A stretch of DNA of 37,715 nt from an uncultured Erysipelotrichaceae bacterium (GCA_902763555.1 CACWSI010000004.1:1-37715); one strand, 5' to 3'. Positions 23,970-33,783 are shown, numbered from the stretch's first letter. The notes: generated from the letters alone by a model not told the origin. Numbers and translations are program-made.

Positions 23970-26900
23970 TTGAACCTTTTTAACAGGTTAAAATCTAATA
24001 GTGTTACCCCCCTCTTCCAAAGGAAATCGGGGCATTTTGTCGTTGATGATAATAATGGAATTGCCCTTTTAGTGGCCTCTTCCTATAAGAATAAAAAAGA
24101 ACCAATCCTATTAATAACTTCTAATTTATATAAAGCGCAGCAAGTATATTCCGCGTTAGTCTCGTTCTTAGGTAAAGATGATGTTTTACTCTTCCCAAGT
24201 GATGAACTTATCAGAGCGGAAACAATTGCCCAGTCAAAAGAAATGGCAGCGCACCGCCTATTTGTCTTAAATGAAATCCTTCATAGAGATAATCCAATAG
24301 TGATCGCTAACTTAGCAAGCGCCACTCGTTATTTACCTTCACCAGAATTATTTAAAGAAAGAACATTCACTTTAAAGAAAGGTAAACATTATCAACTAGA
24401 GGATATTAGAAGAAAACTCATTAAAGATGGTTATGCCTTAGTTAATAAAGTTGACCAATCACTACAGTTTGCGATTCGTGGTGATGTTTTAGATATCTTC
24501 TCCGTTAATAATGATAATCCTGTGCGTATTGAATTCTTTGATGATGAAATCGAAAGTATGAGATATTTTGATCTCGCTAAACAGACATCTATCGGGATGC
24601 TTGATGAAGTCACTATCTTACCAGCGTCAGATATCTTATTTAATGATGAAGATTTAGCCAAAAGTGGTGATAAATTATACGCAAATATTGAGAAAGATAA
24701 AGAAGTCATTGGATTAACACTTTTTGAAAAATTACGCGACACGGCTGATGATTTGGCCTTTATTTTGAGTGAAGGACAAGTCGATGAAAAGCTTTATAAA
24801 TACTATGGATTCTTAACTAAAGAGCATTATTCAATTTTTGATTACTGCAGGGACTTTAAAAATGTTTTTATCGACGCTAATGCGATTAAGAATTCTAATG
24901 ATATGCTTCAAAGAGATTCTCATACATATTTAGATGAGTTATATGAAAACGGTAAAGCCTTATCAAGACTAGAAATCTATCAGGATATCAATCGTCTAGT
25001 AAATATGAATAACCATATTACAACTTCATCTTTGTTAGATTCTCCATCTTCCATTTCTTTCCCTGTTAAAGCGGTGCCATTCCAGGCTAGCAAAAAAGCA
25101 GATGCGATAAATATTATCTTTTCCTATTTAAAAGATGATTATCAAATCGTTTTAGCCCTAAATAACAAAGAACATATCCATCTTGCCCAACAGGTATTGG
25201 ATTTTCAACACATTAAATACCAAGTGGTAAATGATTTTGAATTACCAAAAGAAGGTAAAGTTGGTATTTCTTTAATTAACTTATCAAGTGGTTTTGTACT
25301 AAGCGAAGAAAAGATTGTTTATTTAACAAGCGCTGAACTATTTAATGAAAAAGTTAGAACCGCAAGATTTGATAATAGATTTAAAGAAGCTACGATTCTT
25401 AGAAGTTATGAAGAATTAGAACCAGGTGACTATGTTGTCCATGAGTATCAAGGTATTGGTCAATTTATCGCTCTTCAAACTTTAGAAGTAAATGGCACTC
25501 ATAAGGACTATTTAAAGATTGCTTATTGGGGTAATGAATTCTTATATGTTCCAGTAGTTCAATTCCAATTAGTGAGAAAGTATTTAGGCAAAGAAGGTGC
25601 CGCTCCTAGATTAAGCCATTTACATAGTAAAGACTGGGAAAACACTAAAAAGAAAGTCAAAGCAAGAGTTAACGATTTAGCGGAACGCCTTATGCAACTA
25701 TATGTGGAAAGAAGTAAAGCTCAAGGCTTTGCCTTCCAACAAGATGATGAATTCCAACAAGAATTCGAAAATGAATTTGAATATCCATTAACTCGTGATC
25801 AAGAAAAAGCCTTAAATGATATTAAAAAGGATATGGAAAGCAGCGCTCCTATGGACCGCTTATTATGTGGTGATGTGGGCTTTGGTAAAACTGAAGTGGC
25901 CTTTAGAGCGGCCTTTAAAGCCATCCTTTCTGGTAAACAAGTTGCTATTTTATGTCCAACCACATTATTAGCGAGACAACACTACGAACTAGCGTGCAAA
26001 CGTTTTGCTAACTTTGATGTTAATATCGCAGTCTTTTCTAGACTAGTAAAAGCCTCTCAACAAACTAAATATATGAAGCTTGTCGAAGAAGGAAAAGCCC
26101 ACCTTATTATAGGCACGCATCGCTTACTTTCTAAAAATCTCCACTTCAATAACCTTGGTTTATTAATCGTTGATGAAGAACAACGTTTTGGTGTGGAGCA
26201 AAAGGAAAGAATCAAAGAAATTAAGAAAGATATTGATGTCTTAACTTTATCTGCCACACCTATTCCTAGAACACTTCAAATCAGTTTAATCGGTGTTAGA
26301 AGTATGTCTAAGATTGATACTCCTCCACAAGATAGAATGCCAATCCAAACATATGTCACTCCATTTAGATTAGATGTTGTTAAAGAACTAATTGAAAGAG
26401 AATTAGGAAGAAACGGACAAGTCTTCTTCTTACATAACAATATCGCCACTTTATATAACAGAGTATCAACATTACAAAAGCTCTTACCTAATGTGCATAT
26501 TGGTGTAGCGCATGGCAAGATGGATAGAGAAGACATTGAAGATGTGATGATGCGTTTCTATGAAGGCGAAATTGATGTTTTAGTGTCCACATCCATTATT
26601 GAAAATGGTATTGATGTCCCTAACGCTAATATGATTATCGTTGAAGATAGTGAAAACTATGGTTTATCACAGTTATATCAAATCAAAGGTAGAGTGGGTC
26701 GTTCTTCTAGAATTGCCTATGCTTATTTAATGTACAGTGAATATAAAGTCTTAAATGAAAAAGCTCAAAAGAGATTAAAAGCTCTGCAAGACTTTACTGA
26801 ACTCGGTAGTGGCTATAAAATTGCTCAGCGCGACTTAATGATTAGAGGCGCTGGCGACATCTTAGGTCCAGAACAAGCGGGATTTATTGATTCTATTGGT

Positions 26901-27446
26901 CTTGATATGTATATCAAGTTATTAAATGACGCTGTTAAGGAGAAGATGGAAGGTAAAGTTGAAGAAGAAGATGTTGAAATCAATCCAACTTTAGATATCG
27001 ATGCCTATATTCCAAATAGCTATGCTAAAGAAGGCGATAAGATTGAACTTTATCAAGAAATCTTACACGCGCCAACTTTATTTGAATTAGAAACTATTAA
27101 AACAAAGACTAGAGATGTCTATGGTAGACTTCCTGAAGAAGTTGAATCATTATTTGCGAAACGCAGCATCGATTTATTAACCAAAGAAGCTCATGTTTTA
27201 AAACTTCAAGATAAAGCAAAGTTTGTGGAAATCAACTTAGGTGATGAATATATTAATATCAAAGGTATTGGTAATATTTTATTTGAAGCATTAATTCCAT
27301 TTTTAGCGTTTGTTAAAATCAGTTATGCTAATAATGTCTTTAGAATCGTGCTTAATAAAGGTAAGAACTGGGTTTATGACCTAGAAAATATCCTTAAGAG
27401 TTTATTGGAAATACAGAATCATTTCGTAGTGAAGGAAATTAACTAA
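23970..27446 (+). CDS. mfd: Transcription-repair coupling factor Mfd
   Basis: 1158 aa translocase that pushes stalled RNA polymerase off DNA and recruits UvrA. The N-terminal UvrB-like region carries DEL IRAETIAQSKE near 77-90; the RNA-polymerase-interacting domain is around DYVVHEYQGIGQF near 486; the motor follows with Walker A GDVGFGKTE near 634, DEEQ near 735, LSATPIPRTL near 763-772, and the motif VI region QIKGRVGRSSR near 904-914. The C-terminal D7 domain is present. It starts with TTG at 23970, supported by a perfect AAGGAGG 6 nt upstream; no nearby ATG would keep the N-terminus. Full length for the family. Confidence 0.97.
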   Translation: MNLFNRLKSNSVTPLFQRKSGHFVVDDNNGIALLVASSYKNKKEPILLITSNLYKAQQVYSALVSFLGKDDVLLFPSDELIRAETIAQSKEMAAHRLFVLNEILHRDNPIVIANLASATRYLPSPELFKERTFTLKKGKHYQLEDIRRKLIKDGYALVNKVDQSLQFAIRGDVLDIFSVNNDNPVRIEFFDDEIESMRYFDLAKQTSIGMLDEVTILPASDILFNDEDLAKSGDKLYANIEKDKEVIGLTLFEKLRDTADDLAFILSEGQVDEKLYKYYGFLTKEHYSIFDYCRDFKNVFIDANAIKNSNDMLQRDSHTYLDELYENGKALSRLEIYQDINRLVNMNNHITTSSLLDSPSSISFPVKAVPFQASKKADAINIIFSYLKDDYQIVLALNNKEHIHLAQQVLDFQHIKYQVVNDFELPKEGKVGISLINLSSGFVLSEEKIVYLTSAELFNEKVRTARFDNRFKEATILRSYEELEPGDYVVHEYQGIGQFIALQTLEVNGTHKDYLKIAYWGNEFLYVPVVQFQLVRKYLGKEGAAPRLSHLHSKDWENTKKKVKARVNDLAERLMQLYVERSKAQGFAFQQDDEFQQEFENEFEYPLTRDQEKALNDIKKDMESSAPMDRLLCGDVGFGKTEVAFRAAFKAILSGKQVAILCPTTLLARQHYELACKRFANFDVNIAVFSRLVKASQQTKYMKLVEEGKAHLIIGTHRLLSKNLHFNNLGLLIVDEEQRFGVEQKERIKEIKKDIDVLTLSATPIPRTLQISLIGVRSMSKIDTPPQDRMPIQTYVTPFRLDVVKELIERELGRNGQVFFLHNNIATLYNRVSTLQKLLPNVHIGVAHGKMDREDIEDVMMRFYEGEIDVLVSTSIIENGIDVPNANMIIVEDSENYGLSQLYQIKGRVGRSSRIAYAYLMYSEYKVLNEKAQKRLKALQDFTELGSGYKIAQRDLMIRGAGDILGPEQAGFIDSIGLDMYIKLLNDAVKEKMEGKVEEEDVEINPTLDIDAYIPNSYAKEGDKIELYQEILHAPTLFELETIKTKTRDVYGRLPEEVESLFAKRSIDLLTKEAHVLKLQDKAKFVEINLGDEYINIKGIGNILFEALIPFLAFVKISYANNVFRIVLNKGKNWVYDLENILKSLLEIQNHFVVKEIN

Positions 27447-27448
27447 TT

Positions 27449-27706
27449 ATGCGTTTAGATGTCGTACTAAAATTATCAGGTTTAATTAAAAGAAGAACGG
27501 TCGCAAAAGAGCTTGCAGAACGTGGCCGAATTTTGATTAATGATCGAGTTGCAAAACCATCAAGCGAAGTCCGTGAAGGAGATCGTTTAGAACTACATTT
27601 AGGCAACCGTGTTTTAATCGTTGAGATTAACTTCATTGAAAGATTTAAAAAGGAATTTCCAACATATAAAGAGATCCTCACAACTAAGGTAAATAGCGAT
27701 GCTTAA
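27449..27706 (+). CDS. rqcP: RqcP, S4-domain RNA-binding protein
   Basis: 85 aa. An S4 fold fills the protein: MRLDVVLKLSGLIKRRTVAK at the start, ERGRILINDR near 24-33 and EVREGDRLEL near 40. This is the YabO/Hsp15-like family; RqcP works with RqcH on obstructed large ribosomal subunits to add alanine tails during ribosome rescue. It sits 2 bp after mfd and overlaps tilS by 8 bp, the same neighbourhood as B. subtilis yabO, though the sporulation genes that separate them there are missing. Confidence 0.92.
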   Translation: MRLDVVLKLSGLIKRRTVAKELAERGRILINDRVAKPSSEVREGDRLELHLGNRVLIVEINFIERFKKEFPTYKEILTTKVNSDA

Positions 27707-28901
27707 TCTTAATAAAAATCAGAAATATTTATTAGCGTGTTCTCATGGTCCAGACTCAATGGCCCTTTTCTACATGCTTAAAGAAGAAGGTTATAATTTT
27801 GCAGTGGCTCATGTTAACTATCATCTCCGTGAAGAAAGCAATTTAGAGCAACAACAATTAGAAGAGTATTGCGCTAAAAGAAACGTCCAATTATTTGTTA
27901 AAGATGTTGATGAATATTTAGGCAATAATAACTTAGAAGAAAAGTGCAGAGTAATCCGTTACTCATTCTTTAAGGATTTAGCGAATCAATATAGCTTTGA
28001 TGCAGTGTTAATCGCACACAATCAAGATGACCTCATTGAAACATACTTAATGCAAAAAAGGCGGCAAAACTTGGTTCAATTTTTCGGAATTAAAGAAAAT
28101 CCTATCATTTTTGACGTAAAAATTATCCGTCCTTTGCTTAGCTATTCCAAACAAGAATTATTAATGTTTTGCGACTTAAATAAGGTCGAATATTCAATTG
28201 ATAAGACTAACTTAGAAGATGTCTTTTTACGTAACAAAATCAGACATGAAGTAGTCGAGAAAATGGATAAAAACGATCGTCAAAAAATCTTAAAAGAAAT
28301 CAATGAAGAAAATAAAAAGTTAGAAGCAATTAATGAAAAGATTTCAAGAATAACCACTAATAAATGTGAAGAATATAATAGGTTAACTGATGAAGAGTTC
28401 TTATACGCTCTTGTTAATAAAGGAAGAGAACTAAAACCAAACTTTACAATGAGTCGAAATCAAGGCTTAGAAATTAGAAAAATCTTCCTTTCTGATAAGG
28501 CTAATATCTCCGTTAATGTTGATGATTTGACCTTAGTGAAAAGCTATGATTCTTTCCAATTTGTGGATCAAAATAAAGAGGTAGATTTCTCTTATAAAAT
28601 TGATGAGCCAACCATCCTTGATACTGAATTTTTTTATTTAGATTTTACAGGTGACACGAGCAACCGTAACGTGAGTAAAAATGACTATCCAATCACGGTT
28701 AGAAATGCTAAGCCAAATGACACTTATCTCATCAAAGGGTATGAGAAACAATTAAGAAGATTATTTATTGACTGGAAGGTTCCCGTTCCATTAAGAAAAA
28801 GATGGCCAGTCATCGTTAATAAAAACGGAACAATTATCTACGTTCCTAGATATCAAAAAGACTTTAAAAAAGAAGATAACTGCAATTTTTATGTGAAGTA
28901 A
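27699..28901 (+). CDS. tilS: tRNA(Ile)-lysidine synthase TilS
   Basis: 400 aa. Adds lysine to C34 of the tRNA-Ile that reads AUA. The PP-loop is at residues 12-21, ACSHGPDSMAL; the usual SGGxDS has His at its first Gly. AHVNYHLRE near 38-46, AHNQDDLIET near 107-116 and FLRNKIRHEVV near 177-187 are classic TilS motifs. The C-terminal tRNA-binding domain is present (VRNAKPND, LRRLFIDWKVP, near 330-370). It overlaps rqcP by 8 bp and ends the first transcription unit of the cluster; hprT, usually next, is absent. Confidence 0.93.
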   Translation: MLNLNKNQKYLLACSHGPDSMALFYMLKEEGYNFAVAHVNYHLREESNLEQQQLEEYCAKRNVQLFVKDVDEYLGNNNLEEKCRVIRYSFFKDLANQYSFDAVLIAHNQDDLIETYLMQKRRQNLVQFFGIKENPIIFDVKIIRPLLSYSKQELLMFCDLNKVEYSIDKTNLEDVFLRNKIRHEVVEKMDKNDRQKILKEINEENKKLEAINEKISRITTNKCEEYNRLTDEEFLYALVNKGRELKPNFTMSRNQGLEIRKIFLSDKANISVNVDDLTLVKSYDSFQFVDQNKEVDFSYKIDEPTILDTEFFYLDFTGDTSNRNVSKNDYPITVRNAKPNDTYLIKGYEKQLRRLFIDWKVPVPLRKRWPVIVNKNGTIIYVPRYQKDFKKEDNCNFYVK

Positions 28902-28943
28902 ACCCCATTAGGAGCATTTTTCTTTATAAAATAAAAGAAATAT

Positions 28944-28952
28944 TGTTATAAT
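28944..28952 (+). promoter_or_regulatory. Extended -10 promoter of ftsH
   Basis: TGTTATAAT is a TGN-extended -10. The leader of about 30 nt ends in GAGGAGGT (28973-28980), the strongest ribosome-binding site of the window. Confidence 0.75.
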
Positions 28953-28988
28953 TAATCAATCGCGTAAATATTGAGGAGGTAAAAAAAT

Positions 28989-31037
28989 ATGGATGAAGAA
29001 AACAATAGACCTCAAGGTCGAATTTCTCGAAGCTTTATTTTTTCGATATTATTCGTCGCTGCAATATTAGGTTTAATCGCATATTTCATTTTCTCTAATA
29101 TGAGCACAGTCAAACAAATCCAACCAGACTTGTTTGTGGATTACTTAGCCAAAGGCAAAATCACTGATGTTCAATTAGTCCAAGGTGAAACAAAGATTAC
29201 AATCAATGGTCATTATTCTGAAACTGATTCCAATGGTAAACCTGTTAAAACAACGTTTACCACAGGTATCCCAGAAGAAATGTATAACACAACATTAGAT
29301 TGGTACGTTGATATTGATGGCGATGGTACTAAAGAAACTATTCAAAAATCAATCACTCAAATGATTGTTGATGCCGCTAAGGACAATGAATACAAGCCAG
29401 GTGTTGCACCAAAGTTTGTTATCACTGTTAAAGATCCTTACGAATCAACATGGTTTGATCGTTGGGGCCCAACAATTATTATCCTAGCGGGTTCCACATT
29501 ACTTTTATTATTCTTGTTCTCAAGAATGTCCTCTTCTGTCAATTCCTCAAACAGACAAGCGATGGATTTCAACCGTTCTCGTGCTAGAAGAGTCAACACA
29601 AGCAAAATCAAATTTGATGATGTTGCCGGTGCTGATGAAGAAAAAGTCGAAATGGAAGAATTAGTGTATTACTTAAAAGAACCAAAGAAATATACAAAGT
29701 ATGGCGCTAAATTACCAAAGGGTGTCCTCTTAGTAGGCCCTCCAGGATGTGGTAAGACATTATTAGCCAAAGCCGTTGCGGGTGAAGCTGGTGTTCCATT
29801 CTTCTCCATCTCTGGTTCCGACTTTGTCGAAATGTTCGTTGGTGTCGGTGCAGGACGTGTTAGAGACATGTTCAGAATCGCTAAAGAAAATGCTCCATGC
29901 TTAGTCTTTATCGATGAAATCGATGCTGTTGGTAGACAAAGAGGTGCTGGTTTAGGTGGTGGTAACGATGAACGTGAACAAACACTTAACCAATTACTCG
30001 TTGAAATGGATGGCTTTAATGATAACTCTGGTATTATCGTTATCGCTGCGACAAATAGAGATGACGTTCTCGATCCAGCTCTTTTAAGAGCAGGTCGTTT
30101 TGATAGAAAGATTACAGTTTCCTTACCTGATGTTAAAGGTAGAGAAGCTATCTTCAAAGTCCACTCAAGAAATAAGAAAGTTTCTTCTGAAGTCAACTTT
30201 GAAAATCTTTCAAAGAGAACTGTTGGTTTCTCCGGTGCTGATATTGAAAATATCATGAATGAAGCTGCAATCTTAGCAGTTCGTAACAATAAAGAAGAAA
30301 TTACTGTTGCGGATATTGATGAAGCTATTGACCGTCGCTTTGCGGGTCCAGCTAAGAAATCTCGTTCTTTAACCGAAGAAGAAAAGTGGAGAACAGCTTA
30401 CCACGAAAGTGGTCACGCTATCGTTGGCTTAAAATATCCTCATGCTGGTAAAGTCCAAAAGATCACCATCATCCCACGTGGCAATTATGGTGGTTGGGTC
30501 TTAGCTACTCCAGAAAAAGATAAATATAATTTAACCAAAGGTGAATTGATTGCTGATATCGTTCTTGATATGGGTGGTCGTTCCGCTGAAGAAATCTTCT
30601 GCGATGATATTGATACAGGCGCCTATGCTGATATTAAAAACGCTACCGCCAGAGCACGTGCGATGGTGTGCGAATATGGTATGTCTGATTTAGGTCCTAT
30701 CCAATATGAAAGAGATACTGGTAGTGTCTTCTTAGGAAGAGACTATACAAATACACAAAAGAATTTCTCTGCTGAAACAGCGACAAAGATTGATGCTGAA
30801 ATCCGTAAGATTATCGACTTCGCTCACGCTGAAGCTCTCCGTGTCATTAAGGAAAATAGAGAAGACGTTGAACTTCTCGCTAAGACCTTAGTGGAACGTG
30901 AACAAATCACTGCTGAAGAAATCGAATACTTGATGGAACATCGTCATCTTAAAGGAGATGAAAAACCAGCAGAAGAACAACCTAAAGTAGAAGCTGAAGA
31001 ACCAAAGGCTGAAGCTACTGAAGGTGAAGATAAATAA
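28989..31037 (+). CDS. ftsH: ATP-dependent zinc metalloprotease FtsH
   Basis: 682 aa membrane-bound AAA+ protease for membrane quality control. Order: helix 1 (about 17-36), an extracytoplasmic loop longer than usual with a calcium-loop-like DIDGDGTKE near 111-119, helix 2 (about 160-176), the AAA domain with Walker A GPPGCGKT near 250, Walker [13 protein letters not shown] near 308, and the second region of homology [20 protein letters not shown], then the protease domain with zinc motif HESGH near 472-476 and the third ligand Asp in [10 protein letters not shown]. The C-terminal 25 residues are Glu/Lys/Pro-rich and probably disordered. Monocistronic, with its own promoter. Confidence 0.97.
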   Translation: MDEENNRPQGRISRSFIFSILFVAAILGLIAYFIFSNMSTVKQIQPDLFVDYLAKGKITDVQLVQGETKITINGHYSETDSNGKPVKTTFTTGIPEEMYNTTLDWYVDIDGDGTKETIQKSITQMIVDAAKDNEYKPGVAPKFVITVKDPYESTWFDRWGPTIIILAGSTLLLLFLFSRMSSSVNSSNRQAMDFNRSRARRVNTSKIKFDDVAGADEEKVEMEELVYYLKEPKKYTKYGAKLPKGVLLVGPPGCGKTLLAKAVAGEAGVPFFSISGSDFVEMFVGVGAGRVRDMFRIAKENAPCLVFIDEIDAVGRQRGAGLGGGNDEREQTLNQLLVEMDGFNDNSGIIVIAATNRDDVLDPALLRAGRFDRKITVSLPDVKGREAIFKVHSRNKKVSSEVNFENLSKRTVGFSGADIENIMNEAAILAVRNNKEEITVADIDEAIDRRFAGPAKKSRSLTEEEKWRTAYHESGHAIVGLKYPHAGKVQKITIIPRGNYGGWVLATPEKDKYNLTKGELIADIVLDMGGRSAEEIFCDDIDTGAYADIKNATARARAMVCEYGMSDLGPIQYERDTGSVFLGRDYTNTQKNFSAETATKIDAEIRKIIDFAHAEALRVIKENREDVELLAKTLVEREQITAEEIEYLMEHRHLKGDEKPAEEQPKVEAEEPKAEATEGEDK

Positions 31038-31044
31038 TTAACTT

Positions 31045-31067
31045 AGGAAGGGCAAAACCTTCCTTTT
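31045..31067 (+). other. Hairpin between ftsH and dusB
   Basis: AGGAAGG (31045-31051), loop GCAAAA, CCTTCCT (31058-31064), then TTTACT and ATG 31071. The short T-run makes it a weak terminator for ftsH. AGGAAGG is also the only ribosome-binding-like sequence for dusB, about 19 nt upstream and hidden in the stem. Confidence 0.75.
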
Positions 31068-31070
31068 ACT

Positions 31071-32048
31071 ATGTGGAAATTAGGTCAATTTAACATCGAA
31101 GGAAAAGTCGTTCTTGCCCCAATGGCGGGAATCACAAGTGCAGGTTATCGAAAATACCTCAATACTTTTGGCGTGGACGTCTGTGTTTCTGAGATGGTTT
31201 CTGATATGGGACTTATCTATCAAAACAAAGAAACTGAGTCTTATGTGACCTATGAAAAAGATGGAACATTAACTGGTGTTCAATTATTCGGCGCTAAGCC
31301 TGAAAACCTCGCAAAAGCTGCAGCCGTATCGCTTAAGTTAAACCCAAATATCGACTTTTTTGATGTGAACATGGGTTGTCCTGTTCCTAAGGTTACTAAG
31401 ACCGGCGCGGGCTCTGCTTTAATGCTAAATCCTAGCTTATGTGGCGAGATCATTAAGGCCATTAAGAGTGTTACCGATAAACCAGTCACTGTGAAGATTA
31501 GATTAGGCTATAATGAGGTTAACTTCTTAGATGTTATAAAGGAGCTCGAAAATAGTGGTGTTGATGCCATTGCAATACATGCTAGAACAAGAAAAGAACT
31601 CTATATGGGAGAACCACATTTTGACCTCTTAAAAGACTTAAGAAGCAAGATGAAAGTGCCACTCATTGTCTCAGGTAATATCTATACTTTGGATGACGCA
31701 ATTAACGCTCTTGAAATAACAGGAGCGGACGCTGTGATGGTGGCCCGTGGTGGTATGGGAAATCCCTTCCTCATTAAGCAAATAAAAACCTATTTTGAAA
31801 CAGGTGAAAGATTACCAAATCCATCATTTGAAGAACAATGTAATTACTGTTTAGAACTTGCTAAATCAATGTGTGAAGAAAAAGGCGAATTAACTGCGAT
31901 GAGAATATACCGTGGAATCGCTCCTAAATTCTTCTCAGGATTTGCTAATTCAAGAACACTAAGAACAATACTTGCTACCTCATTAACGGACTATGCTTCG
32001 TTAGTGAGGATTCTTGATGAATTCAAGAAAGAAAATATTAAATTTTAA
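31071..32048 (+). CDS. dusB: tRNA-dihydrouridine synthase DusB
   Basis: 325 aa FMN enzyme that reduces uridines in the tRNA D-loop. VLAPMAGITSAGYRK at residues 14-28 is the FMN loop; DVNMGCPVPKVTKTGAGSAL near 98-117 holds the catalytic Cys; AIHARTRKELYMGEPH near 171-186, VSGNIYT near 198 and VMVARGGMGNPFL near 220 complete the barrel. In B. subtilis dus lies just before lysS, as here. ATG 31071 has no free ribosome-binding site, only the AGGAAGG inside the preceding hairpin. Confidence 0.94.
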   Translation: MWKLGQFNIEGKVVLAPMAGITSAGYRKYLNTFGVDVCVSEMVSDMGLIYQNKETESYVTYEKDGTLTGVQLFGAKPENLAKAAAVSLKLNPNIDFFDVNMGCPVPKVTKTGAGSALMLNPSLCGEIIKAIKSVTDKPVTVKIRLGYNEVNFLDVIKELENSGVDAIAIHARTRKELYMGEPHFDLLKDLRSKMKVPLIVSGNIYTLDDAINALEITGADAVMVARGGMGNPFLIKQIKTYFETGERLPNPSFEEQCNYCLELAKSMCEEKGELTAMRIYRGIAPKFFSGFANSRTLRTILATSLTDYASLVRILDEFKKENIKF

Positions 32049-32050
32049 CG

Positions 32051-32084
32051 TTTGTCTTTGATTAGACAAATTCTCGTATATAAT
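32051..32084 (+). promoter_or_regulatory. Inverted repeat and -10 before lysS
   Basis: TTTGTCT (32051-32057), TTGATT, AGACAAA (32064-32070) is a perfect inverted repeat just after the dusB stop, without a T-run. It is followed by TATAAT (32079-32084). CTTTGA at 17 bp would be the -35, inside the repeat. It may be an operator for lysS. The leader is too short for a T-box. Confidence 0.55.
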
Positions 32085-32120
32085 ATTTGAGCGTGGATAT
32101 TTGAAAGGAAAGTTGAAAAT

Positions 32121-33605
32121 ATGAACATTAATGAATTAAATGACCAAGAACTAATCCGTTTAGAAAAGATTAAAAAATACCAAGAATTAGGTATCGATCC
32201 ATTTGGTCAAGCTTATAAAGTTTCCCATTCGATTAAGGAGATTCGTGCCTTATGCAATAAGAAGAGCGAAAAAGCCCTTGCTAAAATGGCTTTAAAAGTT
32301 TCTGTCGCAGGCCGTATCAAAGCTATTCGTAAAATGGGTAAAGCCTCCTTTATGAATATCCAAGATAAAACTGGTAATATCCAAGTTTATTTATCACTTG
32401 ATGGTTTAGGCAAAAAGAACTATGACCTTTTCAAGATGGCGGATATCGGTGATATCGTCGGTGTTAAAGGTATCATGAACTTAACAAGAACTGGTGAATT
32501 GACAATTAAAGCCCAAAAGTTCATCCATTTAACAAAGTGCTTACATCCATTACCAGAAAAGTTCCATGGCTTAACTGACGTTGAAGAACGTTCTAGAAGA
32601 AGATACTTAGACTTAATCATGAACGAAGAAGCAAGAAAAGTCGCCTTCATGAGACCTCAAATCATTCGTAGTATCCAACACTTCCTTGATGGTAAAGGTT
32701 TCACTGAAGTTGAAACATCAATTCTTTCCCCAATCTTAGGTGGTGCTTCCGCTCGTCCATTCATCACACATCACAATACATTAGATAAAGATTTCTACTT
32801 AAGAATCGCTACTGAACTTAACCTCAAACGTTTACTCGTTGGTGGTATGGAAAGAGTGTATGAAATTGGTAGATTATTCCGTAATGAAGGTATGGATGCT
32901 TCCCATAACCCAGAATTCACCACAATTGAAATTTATCAAGCCTACAGCGATTTAAGAGGTATTGGTGATTTAACCGAAAAGATGATTAGAAATGCCGCTA
33001 AAGAAGTAACAGGTTCTGCAATTGTCAAATACGGTGACCGTGAAATCAATTTCAAAGACCCATTCAAATGGATCTCTATGAATGACTTAATTAAAGAAAA
33101 ATGTGGTATTGATTTTAAAGAAGTCAAAACCTATGAAGAAGCGAAGAAACTCGCTGACGAACGTGACTTACATTTAGACAAGTTCAAAAACACAGTGGGC
33201 TATGTTATGAATGAATTCTTTGAAGAGTTCTGCCAAGATGATTTAATTCAACCTACCTTTGTTTATGAATATCCAATCGAAGTTTCTCCATTAACTAAGA
33301 AAGAAAAAGATCCAAGATTCGTCCAAAGATTTGAATTATTCGTGAATGGTAAAGAACTTGCTAATGCCTATACCGAACTTAATGACCCATTAGATCAAGA
33401 AGAAAGATTCCTTGCTCAATTAGAAGCCAAGAAGTTAGGCGATGAAGAAGCCAGTGAAATGGATAAAGACTTCGTTGAAGCTTTAGAATATGGCATGCCT
33501 CCAACAGGCGGCGTGGGCATGGGTATCGATAGATTAGTCATGTTATTAACTAACCAAGCCCAAATCCGTGAAGTCATTCTCTTCCCAACAATGAGAGACA
33601 GATAG
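32121..33605 (+). CDS. lysS: Lysyl-tRNA synthetase, class II
   Basis: 494 aa, the usual length. The N-terminal OB-fold anticodon-binding domain spans about 55-150 (VAGRIKAIRKMGKASFMNIQ near 56-75). Class II catalytic motif 1 is around RPQIIRSIQHFLDGKGFTEV near 178-197, motif 2 around YEIGRLFRNEGMDASHNPEF near 247-266, and motif 3 GMGIDRLVMLLTN near 471-483. ELANAYTELNDP near 413 is the LysRS-specific signature. AAAGGAAAG precedes ATG 32121. It ends the housekeeping cluster with a strong terminator. Confidence 0.97.
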   Translation: MNINELNDQELIRLEKIKKYQELGIDPFGQAYKVSHSIKEIRALCNKKSEKALAKMALKVSVAGRIKAIRKMGKASFMNIQDKTGNIQVYLSLDGLGKKNYDLFKMADIGDIVGVKGIMNLTRTGELTIKAQKFIHLTKCLHPLPEKFHGLTDVEERSRRRYLDLIMNEEARKVAFMRPQIIRSIQHFLDGKGFTEVETSILSPILGGASARPFITHHNTLDKDFYLRIATELNLKRLLVGGMERVYEIGRLFRNEGMDASHNPEFTTIEIYQAYSDLRGIGDLTEKMIRNAAKEVTGSAIVKYGDREINFKDPFKWISMNDLIKEKCGIDFKEVKTYEEAKKLADERDLHLDKFKNTVGYVMNEFFEEFCQDDLIQPTFVYEYPIEVSPLTKKEKDPRFVQRFELFVNGKELANAYTELNDPLDQEERFLAQLEAKKLGDEEASEMDKDFVEALEYGMPPTGGVGMGIDRLVMLLTNQAQIREVILFPTMRDR

Positions 33606-33650
33606 AAATTTTCGCGAAATAATAAAAATTTTGGACAAAATTCAAAAAAT

Positions 33651-33681
33651 GCCCCTATTACATTATTGAGGGGGCTTTTTT
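33651..33681 (+). terminator. lysS terminator
   Basis: GCCCC (33651-33655) pairs with the end of GAGGGGGC (33668-33675) around an AT-rich loop, followed by TTTTTT. The stretch 33606-33650 before it is AT-rich, with a TTTCGCGAAA palindrome (33610-33619) and no gene. Confidence 0.88.
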
Positions 33682-33748
33682 GATGGCTCATGCCAAGGTC
33701 TAACTTTTCTGCTTAAGGTCCCTTTTACTCACTTATACGTATACGCGC

Positions 33749-33777
33749 TTTACAAATTGAGTTTTGGCTAGTATAAT
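33749..33777 (+). promoter_or_regulatory. Promoter of the rpsF-ssb-rpsR operon
   Basis: TTTACA (33749-33754), 17 bp, TATAAT (33772-33777). Upstream is a palindrome TATACGTATA (33734-33743) and two AAGGTC copies near 33695 and 33715, of unknown meaning. Confidence 0.85.
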
Positions 33778-33783
33778 TGACAC

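Noticed and set aside
29669-30289. 206-codon minus-strand ORF opposite ftsH
   Set aside because: It lies wholly inside a highly conserved AAA domain, has no ribosome-binding site or promoter, and its residue mix (Ser, Pro, Leu) is that of an antisense shadow.
32049-32120. T-box riboswitch before lysS
   Set aside because: The space is only 72 bp and no T-box sequence or specifier loop is visible.
33610-33619. TTTCGCGAAA palindrome after lysS
   Set aside because: Short, AT-flanked, and between a stop codon and a terminator; no promoter nearby to regulate. Probably chance.
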